A stretch of 64,000 nt of DNA, taken from positions 62,001-126,000 of the forward strand of contig JAYKXP010000111.1 of assembly GCA_037176845.1 (NCBI GenBank), written 5' to 3'. The notes beneath the pieces are model-generated. The model saw only the letters and a program-made list of their open reading frames with translations, made no database searches and was not told the DNA's origin. How positions within the stretch are numbered: the first letter of the stretch is position 1; each line of letters begins with the position of its first letter. Of this stretch, positions 13,101-25,022 are shown piece after piece. Position numbers and translations under genes: made by a program. This DNA is from Paramarasmius palmivorus. Taxonomy: Eukaryota; Basidiomycota; Agaricomycetes; Agaricales; Marasmiaceae.

Positions 13101-15537
13101 TGCTATGCGTGGTGGTGGTTTATGATCAAAAGGTATTTGCGACGCGTCTGAGTGCTGTCAGAACGCTTCCATCTACTACCACTAACCACGGTTCTCTATC
13201 CTCTCGTTCCTCTGCCAGCCTCGGTTTTCTTACTATCTCCCCGTTCAACGAATTACTGGGATGGAATTAGCGGTACGAATCACTCTACCTAGCGACGAAT
13301 TTGTTTTTGCTGATACGCTTCCTCAATAGTAATCCGCCGATTTCAACACCAACAACATACAGCACAACTCCACCCGTCCTCCAGAGCTATGGAAGACATC
13401 GAAAGTTACCAACTCCATCAGCCTTTACCAGCATCCCCTTCACCGAAGTCCCAAACGCAACCGCACCGACATGTCGTCCTCACCAAGAAAAAAGAACGCC
13501 TCCCTGTCGCGATAAAGAGAGTCTCGCATCCCTAACAGTCACCTCCGACGTTTTGAACGCCCACTGTTCCATCTCAAGACTACCGGCCTTCAACATCCTC
13601 AACACAAGCCAAACTCTCCTGCTGCTCCCCAGTACCTACCGGTCTATCAACTCCTCCTGCTCACCTCCTCTTACACTCAAGAAAGCTAACCCCATGGATG
13701 GATGATCATTCTTCCTGTCACACTTCAATTTGTAGACGCGCTATACGCAAGAGTGAGCATGTTCGTTCCTTTTTTGTCTGTTCCGCTAATCGTTCAGTCA
13801 AGACTCAGTACTCAACAGGTATCGTCATTGCCGACATTCGCCACTGGTACTACGCTATCACCCGTTTGAGGATTTGGAGGTGATCATCTATAGTACGTCG
13901 TTTTGATCCACCTGCTCTGTGTGCGGCGCTAATCTGCACACCACAGAGTATAATCTATCAAGCTGCAAGTCGGGCGGGATGTACTGGGCTCTCAAAACGG
14001 CTAGACTTTGTTTATCCCTGACTATTAAGACATCTTGCACTCCAAATGTACAATATCGAGCTCGACAATAAAGTAAGGCATTTGCGAGTACTAGTCGCGT
14101 CAAAGTTGAACGTTTGAACGCTGAACATACAACACCTCTCGTCACTCTTCTTCCTTCTCCTTCATTTCCGGTGTGGTGACATCTACCCTTCCCCTTCTAC
14201 ACCCCCGCCCTCAGACTCAGAGATGGGAAAAGAAACACCCAGGCCCCTGCCCAAACCCAGATATACATGACTCGCTACCAAGCCCACGAGTAACACATCT
14301 TTTCCTTGGATTTCATACCCCTCACACCCCCAACACCCCGACACAGATACCCCCAAAGTCAAGAGGCAGCGGCCGACGATACCGCACAACACCCCGGCGC
14401 GTCCCTTCTCGTACCCAAATCGCACTCTTGAGCGTGAGGACTGTTGCGATGAACACGGACGCGGAGCTGTGTGGGGGTAATGAAGAGGCGGAAAAGGAGA
14501 TGGGGTGAATGGAGATGGGGGTAGAGCAAGCTCGTGTATCGCCCCGGAAACTAGCTCTCGTTCGACGAATGTAGGCGTGTACGTCGGCGTATGTTACTTT
14601 TTAGGTTGTTGGCGATCTCGTTTGTGATGTGGGGAGCGAGGAGATAGCGGAGAGGAAGGCAAGGAAATTGGTGAAGGAGAGGCAGGAGATGAAGGCGATG
14701 GAGTGTATGAATCTGCAATATACCACAAACGTGCACGTCAGAGTCGTGTTGATGCGTATTAGCGACTAGGTACACTGAAATAGGCAGGACATACCTTTTA
14801 TTTGTTCTGTGAGAGGTAGCCAAGGGGATCGAAAAGAGTGTGCTTGCAGGGAGGCGAGAAGTGGATGAGGAACATGGTCGTCAGAAGCAAAGACGCGTCG
14901 TGATACCTTGTTCCCAAACCACCATCATCGCGCTCCTCAGGCCATCCATCCCAACCGATATAATCCCCAGGAGTTCTTTGAAGCACGGAACAAGGATATA
15001 AAAGAGATTGGTTCACATTTCGCAGAACATGAATCAGAAACTATCGTTGGGTATTAAGCTGGTGAGTTTACAGACCACTCAACGAATTTACGCTTACCAT
15101 TGGACAGTGACCGGTGACAGCCCTTCAACCAGAATACATGGCGTCGATTTTCCGCCATCTTCAACTCGGGCAGGCCTCAGCCCAAGGAGATGGTCGCACG
15201 TAGTACGTCCCCAAGTTCTGTTCAACCTCTATATCACTAACCTCAAAATCTAGTGCCTACATAACATCCAAAAATTTTCCTGGCCTCTTCAAATGATACT
15301 CCGGGACCTATACACACCCAAGCAACCCCAGTCATAACGCGAAATCCTTCAAGTCCCTCGAAAAGCGCGACTGGGCAAAAACCTCTTTCGTTGCCTTTCC
15401 TGTAGACACATCTCGGGATCTCGAACCAACAAGGTGGATTATCCTGTCCGCGATTCATTTTATCAGATTGACTGATGCTTCAAAGGGTGTAGGACGCGTC
15501 AGGAATATAAAGGCGAACCTTGGAAGACGCAAAAGAA

Positions 15538-16345
15538 ATGAGATCTGGTATGCAGTTTACGGCTCTGTGTTCCCCTTTTATCTGAACAGCACTCGTGTTT
15601 CTAACCTCAGAACACGCTCTTCAAGCACTATCGCTCATTGAAAGTAAAACCTTGACTTTCTCTCCGCTTCGGGGACGTCGCCTGTCTACGCAAGCACAAT
15701 CCCGTATTATCGTCTTTGCCAGAACAGAACACAGGTATGTGCTTTTTACAAGTGCCCAAAGTCGTACTCAACCACTGTTCTCTATTCACAGGTTTCGTTG
15801 TTATCGTCCGCGATACGGCATTGTAGATCCCCTGGCACCCTTTTCAATGGCAAGGTACGTCTTCGTCAGCCCGTGTTTGTTTTTCTCTGATGTGTTATGA
15901 CAAGGTTTCGATATCGGAGCTCAAACTGTGGGGAATGGTCAAGTGTTCAAGCGACAAGTCATCCCTATCACCGACGAGTTCGAAGGCTTCACCGGCCACC
16001 CCCTCCCATGGCAAGTTATCTTGCTGGACATTTGTTTGCAAGAGTATCTGACGCTGTACCTTCTGTAGGACAGTACCCAAAAGCGTTAGAAACAGTGCTA
16101 CAACGTCAACTACAAACCCTAGGAGTCATAGTCCATTTCCACTCAGAAGTAAAGGTGCGCTATCGAACTAAACAATACCTTCTGATATTTACGTTGATCA
16201 GCTACTAGCTACTTCGACTCGTCTGCTCACCAGCCGTTCTCGAACACACCATCTGTCAAACTCTGTTCTTTGTTGGATCGGGAGTTGACGGGACTATCCT
16301 TCGAGGAACGAGTCCGCTAGTCGACCAGTAAAGTCACTTGTCAGT
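15538..16345 (+). pseudogene. Conserved unrecognised gene, arm A copy
   Basis: The start ATG at 15538 lies 25 bases after a TATA-like AATATAAAGG (15504-15513). Splicing at CTG/GTATGC and CCTCAG/AACAC gives MRSEHALQALS, then IESKTLTFS, RRLSTQAQSR and IIVFARTE. Later exons carry LFNGK, GFDIGAQTVGNGQVFKRQ, FEGFTGHPLPW, then SDAVPSVGQYPKALETVLQR and HQPFSNTPSVKLCSL. The same exons, with the same boundaries, occur in arm A' (53.89-53.09 kb, minus), which argues for a real gene. I do not recognise the family. The PKALETVL...LQTLG segment resembles the loop of FAD-dependent oxidoreductases only superficially. A stop at about 16,318 and copy-specific frame differences suggest decay. Confidence 0.4.
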
Positions 16346-17825
16346 CTGTTGCTCCTTTGATGATCCCTGTTTACACGAGCTGACTCTTCCTCTTTCGCAG
16401 ATACTACCATTGCCAATCACTATGCAAGGTTCCGCTTTAAAGACAGGAAGGGCCTCGACGTGGTATGTCCACCCAGAATTCCATTTGCTTGGCTCTTACC
16501 GCATCGTGCTTAGGTCTGGTTACAGTGGGCTACCAGTCATACCGCCAGGCTGAGCGCTAGCGTTTGGGTTTACTCGGGCTGAAAGGTTTGGGGACGGATA
16601 ATTAGTCTTCAATTGGCTTATTTTTGGTCGTACACGCATGTACATCACCGTCGCTAACCAATACAATCGACAATTTCTGACCGGTCCATCATCCTTCAAG
16701 CCAATCCTCGGCGCCCTAAGGCTTTACTTAGAACAAAAGGGTATTTGTTTTCAGAGGGCTCCTGTATGAGAAATCTTCGTGAGACCCATAGAATGAAATG
16801 AATCAGGTAGAGAAGAGACGTACCAGTGACATCGGTGTGTTCTTCACAGCGCCGATACTTCCGCTTTATAACACGCAACTAAGTGAAGGGAAAAGGGAAA
16901 AATAATCGACAAGCACCTCTTGTTCCTTTCCATGCACTGCATGTTTCCCTTCAGTTGAGAGCGAGCGTTTCGAAGAACAAGGCATCGCAAAGGCATCGAA
17001 CGTGTTCTTCAAGGAGCTAAGGATGATGTGAACGACGAGCATGAACAAAAGTTACTCTCCTCGGACAAGACACAAAGCTCACCTTGCCCGTGTGTCCATC
17101 TTGCGCTGCGAAACCTGTCTTGAACAAGCCAAGTAAAAAGAGGTGCCAACGGGCCTCGGGCTGCTTGATGCACTGCTCTCGATACCTAGCACATCAAAGT
17201 CAGCATGAAAACAACGGCTAAGTAAATGAAAACGCCGTACCCAAGTCACAGAATGTTATTACTTCGGTCGTAATCGACGAGTTCGCTGTCCGCACCAACA
17301 ACGCTCCCACTATAGTGGAAGTAGTGTGCGAGGCCGAGATCTGTATGCCAGCATCGGTAGCTGCGACACAACCAGTTGAAATCTACATTTACCAACATGG
17401 CGGCTTCTGTCGTTGTCAAAGAAGGTAGAGGTATCGAAGCTTGGGGCTTGAGGTATCGCAAGAGTTTCAGGTCGAGTTGTAGTATCGTATGCTCAAGCTG
17501 ATTGTTGTATTTCCCCAAGCCGTTCTCGTATCCAACTGGTTCGGACTTTCTGAAGACTGCCAGCCGAATACCAGAGAATACAACGTAGGCAGTAAATGTT
17601 GAACGTTGAACTATCGCTAAACACAGACATGAGAACCGGCAAATAATAGGAAGAGAAGACGAAGCCTACTCACATTCTCACTACTGACAAACCTCTGTAG
17701 ATGAGAAAGATATCAGCGATAGCAAGGGGGAAAGATAGCCGAAAGATTTGCTCACCCGTAGCTTCGCCGAAACGGAGGAATCCATGTAGGGGGATTCGAA
17801 TGATTTGTGGAGAATCCACAAAGTG
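16346..17825. other. Spacer between arm A and the KDZ element
   Basis: No gene is supported. A 90-codon minus-strand frame at 17518-17246 has no recognised motif. The duplication with A' fades at about 16.35 kb. A short perfect hairpin (TTTGTGGA, loop GAA, TCCACAAA) sits at 17804-17822, directly outside the candidate left end of the transposon. Confidence 0.3.
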
Positions 17826-17838
17826 CCATTAGAATGGT
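17826..17838 (+). repeat. Candidate left terminal repeat
   Basis: CCATTAGAATGGT; its complement occurs at 36452-36464. The core CCATT-AG-AATGG is almost palindromic, so the pair can be read as inverted or direct. It lies immediately outside the outermost copies of the subterminal motif. Confidence 0.4.
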
Positions 17839-17909
17839 ATGATGACTGTGCCCATAAAAGGTAGGCATGTACTTAATCAATGGAATGTCGGTCCAATTAT
17901 TCCTTTATG

Positions 17910-19262
17910 ATCATCTGCGTTCCAAACAAAACCACCATACCGGGAGTGTATCTACCTCTCCAATTCCTTCCCGCATAAATCTATTGCCATTCCAATTTAC
18001 CGCTATACCTCGAGCTTGCCCAATAGTACATAACCTCTCAATAACATTCCAAATTACCACCTTAGCTGTTGGGCGCTTCTGCGCCTCAATCCCGCCCTCA
18101 TGATACTCCTACTACCGTTCCAAATGCACTGCTCTATCTTTGACCTTACTGAATACCTACTGACGCTCCAAATGCTGTCCCCTAACACGTGAAGTGCACT
18201 CGGCCACCTCTCCAAATTACCGCGACCATTGGACATTGAAAAAGACCACCATCTCTCCAATTGCACACCTTCCTGTTTTTCTTCTAACCTCTCCTATTAT
18301 ACTATATCTCAGTATCGCTCCTACCACCGTTCCAAATTCAAACTATCGCGGTCATTTGGACCATCTCTCCAATTACGCTCCTGAGCGCCGAGCCCTCAAC
18401 GTCGCATCCCTGATATCCTTCCACCCTTCCAAATGCACGACGCTACCTCCGACTGTAATAGCTGCCACTCCAAATGCTGGTCTCCGAAAACATGAGCACC
18501 CCTTGACCCAAACTTATCCACCGCTCCAAATTACTACGACGACCGATCCTCGGGCCTACCACCTACCCCCAATTAGGCACCTCAACCCCACGTTCCTAAA
18601 CCACCGTTCCAAATGTATCATAGTTTTCTGCCTCTCCAATTACCCCTCGAGCGAGTTTCTCAAATCCTCAGGACACTACCACCATTCCAAATACCGTTCC
18701 AGAACATATTTCCTTGAATCACAGGAACCCTGATGCCGTTCCAATCCACAACACGACCGTCATTCCAAATTGAAAATGGCCAACGATCAATATAGCGTAC
18801 CATCTCTCCAATTACGAATCACGGTTAGTCTAGGATACCTATACCGCCTCTCCAATTACGAATCCCCTCGACCCTTCCACAGTTCCAAACGTCGTGCACT
18901 ACTGTTATTCCAAACAACCACGGTCAGCTTGGGATGGCCTATACCGCCTCTCCAATTACGCACCTCGAACAAAGCACTTCGCCCCTTCCACCGTTCCAAA
19001 TGCCACGCACGACCGTCATTCCAAATGATTGCGGTTATCCTATACTGCCTCTCCGCATCTCTATTAGCTTACCATCTCTCCAATTCAAATGTACCTCGAT
19101 CAAATTTACTTGACCCTTCCACCGTTCCAAATCTAGGCATACCTCTCCAATTATACACCAAAAACCCACGTTTACAATATCCCCTTCAATCGAGTCTGTA
19201 TCTGTATGTTTAGCACTCCAAATATCAATACCCGTTTCGATCCATTCCACCACTCCAAATCT
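17910..19262 (+). repeat. Left subterminal array of TCCAAWT motifs
   Basis: About 30 copies of a short motif lie in about 1.35 kb, essentially all in plus orientation. Two subtypes alternate irregularly: CCGTTCCAAAT or CATTCCAAAT, and CCTCTCCAATTAC. Typical spacing is 30-60 bp. Flanking words such as CTTCCACCGTTCC and TATACCGCCTCTCC recur, which shows growth by small duplications. The open frames here (for example 18194-18733) are by-products of the repeats. The array abuts the 3' end of the first cargo gene. Confidence 0.85.
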
Positions 19263-19511
19263 CTTTGTCGCCGCGAAACTCTAACACTTGCGGCTGCCGA
19301 GTCGGCGGGACCGTCAACTTTCTAAGTTCACGTTTCCTAGGTTTCGTCTTGAACACCAAATGTATTCAAGATATTAAACAAACATACAAGTAACTACGTC
19401 ACCGAATGTGCCCAAGAAACAAAGTGTACTTGCTACACACCTATCCTAATGCAAACACAACCATCATAAACACATGTCTAAGTCCGATTCAAGTCATACC
19501 AAATCGCAAGC

Positions 19512-22500
19512 CTACGCGTTTGCATTCACCTTCGAAATACCTGCACCCAATGGATCCTTGTTGGCTTTCCTTCCCTTCTTCTTTCCTTTTCCCTCGTCCG
19601 GCGGATTCTCTTTGACCTCTAAATCAACCCTCGCAGTCTTGGTCTTCCTCTTACGAGGCTGACGAGCAGGCGGCGCTTCCCCTTCAGACTCGCCATCGAT
19701 ATCGCCTTGGGAGCGATCCAGACGAGTTTGTCGCTTAATCTTGGGCAGGATAGTCGCAGCGTCTTCAGCAAGAGCATCCTCTTCAGACTTGCGTTTCTTC
19801 TTCGCCTTGCCTGAAGGATGGTTCTCTTTCTCCTCAGGAGGCGGTAATGGAATAGGAGTTGGTAGGCGAAGGTCATGGCCCGACGGTACCGGTATGTTTG
19901 ATGGATCCTGTAGCTCAGGTACGTGATCTGCAAGTGGCATGACAGGGGAATCCAGGACTGGAAGAGGTTGCTGAAGGTTTAGCCACGAGGGTGTATAAAC
20001 AGGAGGCTGTTCTGTACATTATCATTAGCATCCTGACGAAAAACAATCAAACTGAGGTGACGTACCTGGAATAACCGGCCCATAGCTTGTCAATTCTCCA
20101 GGTCTAGCATCTTGCGTCGCTTGATGTGGCAGCTGTGGGGGTAGAGTATTCTCGGGTGCAGTGCCAGAGGAAGGCGTCGACAAAGCTGTCTCTCCTGTAA
20201 CCGTCACAGCAGTCGGTTGATGAGGAGCAAAGACAGTAGAGGCCGTGAAAAGTTGAGAGGTGACAGGAGTGGCAGGCGGACCAGCGGAAGCTGTTGGAGG
20301 AGTGGTGATAGGAGTGGAAGGTGGACCAGCGGAAGCCGTTGGAGGAGAGGTGATAGAAGAGGAAGACGAACCATCGGAAGCCGCTGGAGGAGAGGTGTCA
20401 GAGACCGGCGTTGCTGTGTCATCATCCTCCGTTTTGGAAGATGCCGGCGGCAGTGTGCCTTGCCAAACATGTTTTTTGATGTCTTCCTCACCTGCAATAA
20501 ACCTTCATGTCAGAATCCGCATCTCTCGAATACAACACCCAGGACGTACTATATAGTGACTTTGCATATTCACGGAAAATGTTATGGAAGTCTGCCATTC
20601 TTTGAGGGCCCAGGTATGCAGGTAAGTCTCTACCTGACTTTGCGATATCTGGAGGCATAGCACTCATACTAACAACAATCAGCAAACTACAGTCGTAAAG
20701 CGGAAGATAACAGCATACCTAGTAACGCCGATTACTCCATCAGCTCTCGGACCACTCGCAACGACCGTGATAGTGTTCCCTGTCATGGACGCCAGCGCGC
20801 CAGCAAAGGGCCACGTAAGGTCATCGAATTGTTGGAACGCTCTGCGAATCACAAGGTCAGCATTCAAACTTGGTGTCAAACAATTCGCTTTCTTACCTTG
20901 CATAGCTCTCTCCGTCAGCATTCCAATTAAACCTATTATTCCACGCGTCCATCTCTTCATCATAAAGCTTCTGGGCTTGGCGTTCCACATCAGCGACTAC
21001 CTCTGGCGATTCCGCGGCAAGATTCTTCTCGCAGAATTTGAACATCATTGAAACACGTGAAGTTTCCACTCCAGCTTTCCTCGCCTCTTTGAAAGACTGC
21101 TCAAAACGCGGCCTCATGTGATCCTTGTAACGGAACTTCTGATAAGCCTGCACGTTCGAGAGCTTGCGAGGAAAGGGATTGGCCATCTTGCAGACGACTT
21201 TCAACATCTTCTCGACGACCGGATTGTTCCTGGCGTTTCGTTTCCGATTCCATTTGTTTCGGGCCCATGCAGATTGTTTCTAGAAATATCATGTGAGTAA
21301 AAAGTCTCTAACATTGACCATACAATGACTCACTGAGCGTAGTTTCTTACGAGCCTTTCGGCGATCGTCAACTTCAGTTTTTCGAAGCGGACCTTCTGGG
21401 AAGGTGTTGATGCTCGGCGGAGTATAGTCCTTGCCTGGTTCCGGAGTGTCATAGAAGTCGAGTTTATAGCCGTACTTGTTGATGAACTCTTGCTCGACAA
21501 CGTCATAGTACTTCTTGGGGTTCTGTTGATACAGTTGGGTGTGGGACTCCATGATCTTCACCTTCTCCAGCGGCAAGATCGATTGGCGACCAACAGCACG
21601 CTTTTCCTTTGACGCGTTCTTCCCCTTTCCCGAACTAGGCCCCGGAATGGGATCACCGAGTGGTTTCTCATCCTCATCATCGGAACCTTCAGCATCACGG
21701 TCAAGGTCGTCGTCGTCGTCGTCGTCGTCGTCGTCTTCCTGTTTTGGAGCAGGCGACTTTTGATCGATTTTGAACAAAGGAGCAGTGAAATCCCAGGTTG
21801 GTGGTGGTGGAACTTGTGGAGGAAGACCTGGTGCTTGCACAGGTGATGATACTGGGGCTGGAGGTGGAGGTGGTGTACCCGACCCTGCTGGAGTCACTGC
21901 CGGAGATGAAGAAATAGGCGCCAATGGTGGAGTCGTAATCGGAGGAGTAATACTGGTGCTGGGAGAGGATGTTGGGGATGGAGAGTGTGTGGATGCTGGG
22001 GAAGGAGAGTGTGTGGAAGCTGGTGTGGTTGGCAGCGAACTCTGATAGTTCCTCTCTGCCTCGGTGGAAGGGACATTAGCTGCGTACTGAGGATGTAGAG
22101 GAAGTGGCGGTGGTGGGAGCGCATTCGCCAGCTGAGGAGGTGTGTTACAAGTTGATGCAGGTGGTGCCACCTGCTGAGACTGCACATTGTATGTGTCTGG
22201 AGGACAAGAAGCCGGTGGACGGATGGGAGCCTGTGGAGAAGACGCACTATACACGGCTGGGGGACAAGAAGATGTCGGAGGTACGGATACCTCAGGAGAC
22301 GGCGCACTATACATGGCTGGAGGACAAGAAGACATCGGAGGTGCAGGTGCATGTGGGAACGGCGCATTATATGAGGTGGAAGGACAAGTTGTCGAAGGTA
22401 CGAGTACCTGTTGAGCCGGTGCATCATACGCGGCTGGCGGACAAGAAGAAGTCGGAGGTACGTGTACCTGAGCGGCTGGCAGACTATACCCGCCAGGAGT

Positions 22501-23729
22501 ACAAGAAGGCATCATTGATGCGGCGTGCTGAGATGGCGCATCATACGGGGAACAAGATGGTGATTGGGAAGCCGGCGGCTGAGATGGCACATGGTACGCA
22601 AAAGGCGTAACCAACGAAGTAGCCAGCACAGGCTGCTGATCTTGATGGACAGCAGTTGGTGCATATTGAGGATGAGATGGCGGAGACGGCGGATGGGACG
22701 GGTATGGATGAGTAGGCGACTGTCCTGGCAAGGGTATGTGTTGACCTGGCGGTTGAGATGCGTCGTATAGTGGACTAGTGTGCTGCTGGTAAGTGTTATG
22801 TTGGTTTGGACCAGGTGACAATTCTGATGGATGTGCTGTCGTAGATTGGCCGCCTGATGTAGGTGATGATGCCTGATACCCATCAACCAACGCACGCGAA
22901 GCTTGGAACATAGATTCACTGGGAGTTGGAGAGGCGGTCATCCCTAGGCATAACGGGTGAGCGCTCTACTTGATATTTATGATACGTGCCACTTACCAGT
23001 TTGGTCTACATAAGCGCCATCCACAATATTTGGACTGTTGTCCTTCGGAGCGGTGACAAAACCTATACAACATCGTCAGCGGGTTCATTATGTTCGAGAA
23101 TCATTTGACATACCAAATGAACCGTTGCTCGCGGGAGTGGTACCGACACCTACACGACACGACATTAGTGAGCATTTATGTAACCCCCACGATGTTTACA
23201 ACTTACCGTTTTGGTTGCCGTAGGATCCCACGTTGTATTTTGAAAGCTCTTGGAACGATTTGTTGCCTTGAGGAGAGGTATTCATACCTAGTTAGCGAGG
23301 GTAAACATTTCCGTCGAAATCCTTGATGACTGAGTACAACTTACCATTTTGGTTGCCGTAGACAAAGGAGGAATACTGGGGTGCGTGATTGACTGTTGGA
23401 GCGGTGTTCGTACCTGGGTGACATCGGTAAGTGTTTATCCTGAGCCTAAGACCGAGTATTTTACTCACCCGTATTCACATTTTGCTGTTCATATGGACTT
23501 TGAGGACCGTTATGCCAGATACCTAGGCAATCTCCGTGAGCGTTGATCTTCAATCCCCTAGAGTTTGTCACTTACCGGCACTATTTTCTTGTCCATAGGA
23601 GCCGCCTGAGCCACTGTTGAGTAGGAGATCATTTGGATTGATCGTGAACGTGGAGAACGACGACCCCGGTGGGATTGGTGAAGGCATGTTAGGGTGTATG
23701 CCAGACGCGTCTGAGAGGTTTGTCGCCAT
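19512..23729 (-). CDS. Large low-complexity protein with HMG-box-like core (KDZ element cargo)
   Basis: The start is placed at ATG 23729, which opens MATNLSDASG. Seven exons follow: the first (23729-23576), five tiny ones (54, 69, 81, 36 and 66 nt), then a long exon from 22943. The N-terminal half is Pro/Ser/Tyr/Gln-rich with repeated CPP-x-YxAP units. An 11-residue Asp run (GTC repeat at about 21706-21742) precedes a basic stretch. The core has two aromatic/basic helical segments: HTQLYQQNPKKYYD, and FRYKDHMRPRFEQSF with W and Y residues downstream (WNNRFNW). This is reminiscent of HMG-box-like proteins of agaricomycetes, as is the later TGNTITVVASGPR segment. The C-terminus (19.5-19.9 kb) is Lys/Arg-rich with KKKRK-type nuclear signals. 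A chromatin or DNA-binding role is inferred from composition. It ends beside the left array. Confidence 0.7.
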
Positions 23730-24178
23730 CTTCGAGTGAGCGAACTAGGGGATATTGGAACGCTCGAAGTCCACTCCAACCTACTTCTCTTCATATAATG
23801 TCATCTTGAATTCTCGTGATTGATTTTTTTTTTCTTTCTGGATAGGAGGGTATGCCTCGATGCTGCAACGTCACATTGGTGAGCCCATCTAAACCCGGTC
23901 GATTGCCCTCTCAATAGCTAGTGATCCGTGAAAATCGAGAGGCAGGGACGTCTGCTTGAAGAACGTCCATATGGTCGTGGCCTATCGTATTCCTCTATGG
24001 AATTAATACGGGACACGCGGAACACCTCTCCAATTTTTTTTCAGGGACCTACGCCTTCATGCGCAATGTTCTGGATTGGATCCACGATTTTTCGGCACGG
24101 AGCCATCTACATAACCTAGGTTACAAGGCACTTTCTCCAAGATGGTACGATACATGGAACGGTAATTCTGCAATGGTA

Positions 24179-24774
24179 CTACAACTCCCTTTCCAAATCC
24201 AAACTGACAGTCGGCGGAGAACCCACAGCGGCGACCTCGGAGGCATTGGAGCTGAGGAGAGGTTGGAACTCTTCGACTGATGCAATTACTGGGGAAGGGC
24301 GCGGAGGAGACAGAGAGGTCGATGCCCGGGAACGTTCCAACCGGCTTGCCATGATTTCGTTGGGAGTGATCCGCATTTCGTAGTGGTCTATAATCCGCTG
24401 TACAAAGTCCCTTCAGTATGTTAATCACAGAGCATATAACCAAACCACGTACACGCCTCAGGTAGTGAAGATAAAACATTGAGATTGGATCATGGGCAAG
24501 CAATGAAACTTGGTATCGCTTTGACGGCCAGCGAGTGATCCATTCATGCATCAAACTCCTGAAGAAGTTGAGGTATTCGGCTTCTGCGGACTCCAAGGTG
24601 CCATGGCGGTGATGAAGGTATACTGGTTTATGGTCGTCTAGAAATTGACGTTGCTGGATGGTGAAACGGGCCAATGAACATTTGATTCGACGACAGTCTC
24701 TCTTCCGCAGGTAAGGCCTATGCATGTCGGTTATTTGGAAGAAAACATGTATAAGAGCAAGCGAATCCTTACAT
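24179..24774 (-). CDS. Small orphan protein with intron-split start codon
   Basis: The best model begins with an ATG whose AT (24774-24773) is joined across a 55-nt intron (24772-24718) to G at 24717. It encodes MPYLRKRDCRRIKC, then LARFTIQQRQFLDD and a helical segment EAEYLNFFRSLMHEW. A second intron (donor GTACGTGG, acceptor TTTGTACAG) leads to RIIDHYEMRITPNEIM and a Ser/Pro-rich tail ending LDLEREL. The total is about 175 residues. The context CACAATG favours the spliced start; an alternative in-frame ATG at 24725 lies inside the intron. A TATA-like sequence sits about 110 bp upstream. I do not recognise a domain. The N-terminus, rich in Arg, Lys and Cys, could bind nucleic acid, which is inference. 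Confidence 0.55.
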
Positions 24775-24883
24775 TGTGCAGACTGACGGTTGTAGACGAC
24801 AAGCGGCGCGGATGCGAGACAACGAGGATGGTAGAGGGCAAAAAGACGAAGCAAGAAGTTTGCGGGATCAAAGACCCGTCGGG

Positions 24884-24893
24884 TTTTTATATT
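24884..24893 (-). promoter_or_regulatory. TATA-like element of the 24.2-24.8 kb gene
   Basis: AATATAAAAA on the minus strand, about 110 bases upstream of the predicted start codon. A CACTCCAAAT copy of the terminal-array motif lies just upstream (about 24912). Confidence 0.4.
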
Positions 24894-25022
24894 CATCGCG
24901 GGAAATAGAACCACTCCAAATACAATTTTGAGTTCAGTACGTTATCAGAAGGTGAACAAGAAGAGGCGCGTGTAAGTACACTTTTGGTAAATAAGAAACA
25001 CAAGAAACACGGGTCAAGATAA

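Larger units (their letters stand above)
9589..16345 (+). repeat. Arm A of a 6.7-kb inverted duplication
   Basis: The segment matches 53,085-59,757 read in reverse complement, colinearly over its whole length. Anchors, A against A': 9.60-9.68 with 59.69-59.75; 10.08-10.13 with 59.45-59.49; 11.08-11.21 with 58.41-58.53; 12.0-12.18 with 57.37-57.6; 13.14-13.28 with 56.25-56.4; 14.2-14.5 with 54.9-55.25; 15.06-15.2 with 54.18-54.34; 15.6-16.2 with 53.2-53.85. Divergence is substantial, with many small indels, so the duplication is old or has been mutated heavily. Most open frames inside are disrupted differently in the two copies. The best-preserved gene is at the inner end (15.54-16.35 kb). Confidence 0.85.

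Noticed and set aside
18194..18733. 179-codon open frame in the left array
   Set aside because: It follows the TCCAAWT repeats, which lack stops in this frame; it is a by-product of the array.
17910..19262. CRISPR array or tandem satellite
   Set aside because: Boxes are too short and irregularly spaced, spacers are not of constant length, and the organism is eukaryotic.
21706..22610. Plus-strand open frames opposite the Pro-rich exon
   Set aside because: Mirror image of the low-complexity coding sequence on the minus strand.
21289..22941. ATG at 22941 as the start of the HMG-box-like gene
   Set aside because: A chain of six upstream phase-1 exons joins perfectly to this exon, so the start was moved to 23729.
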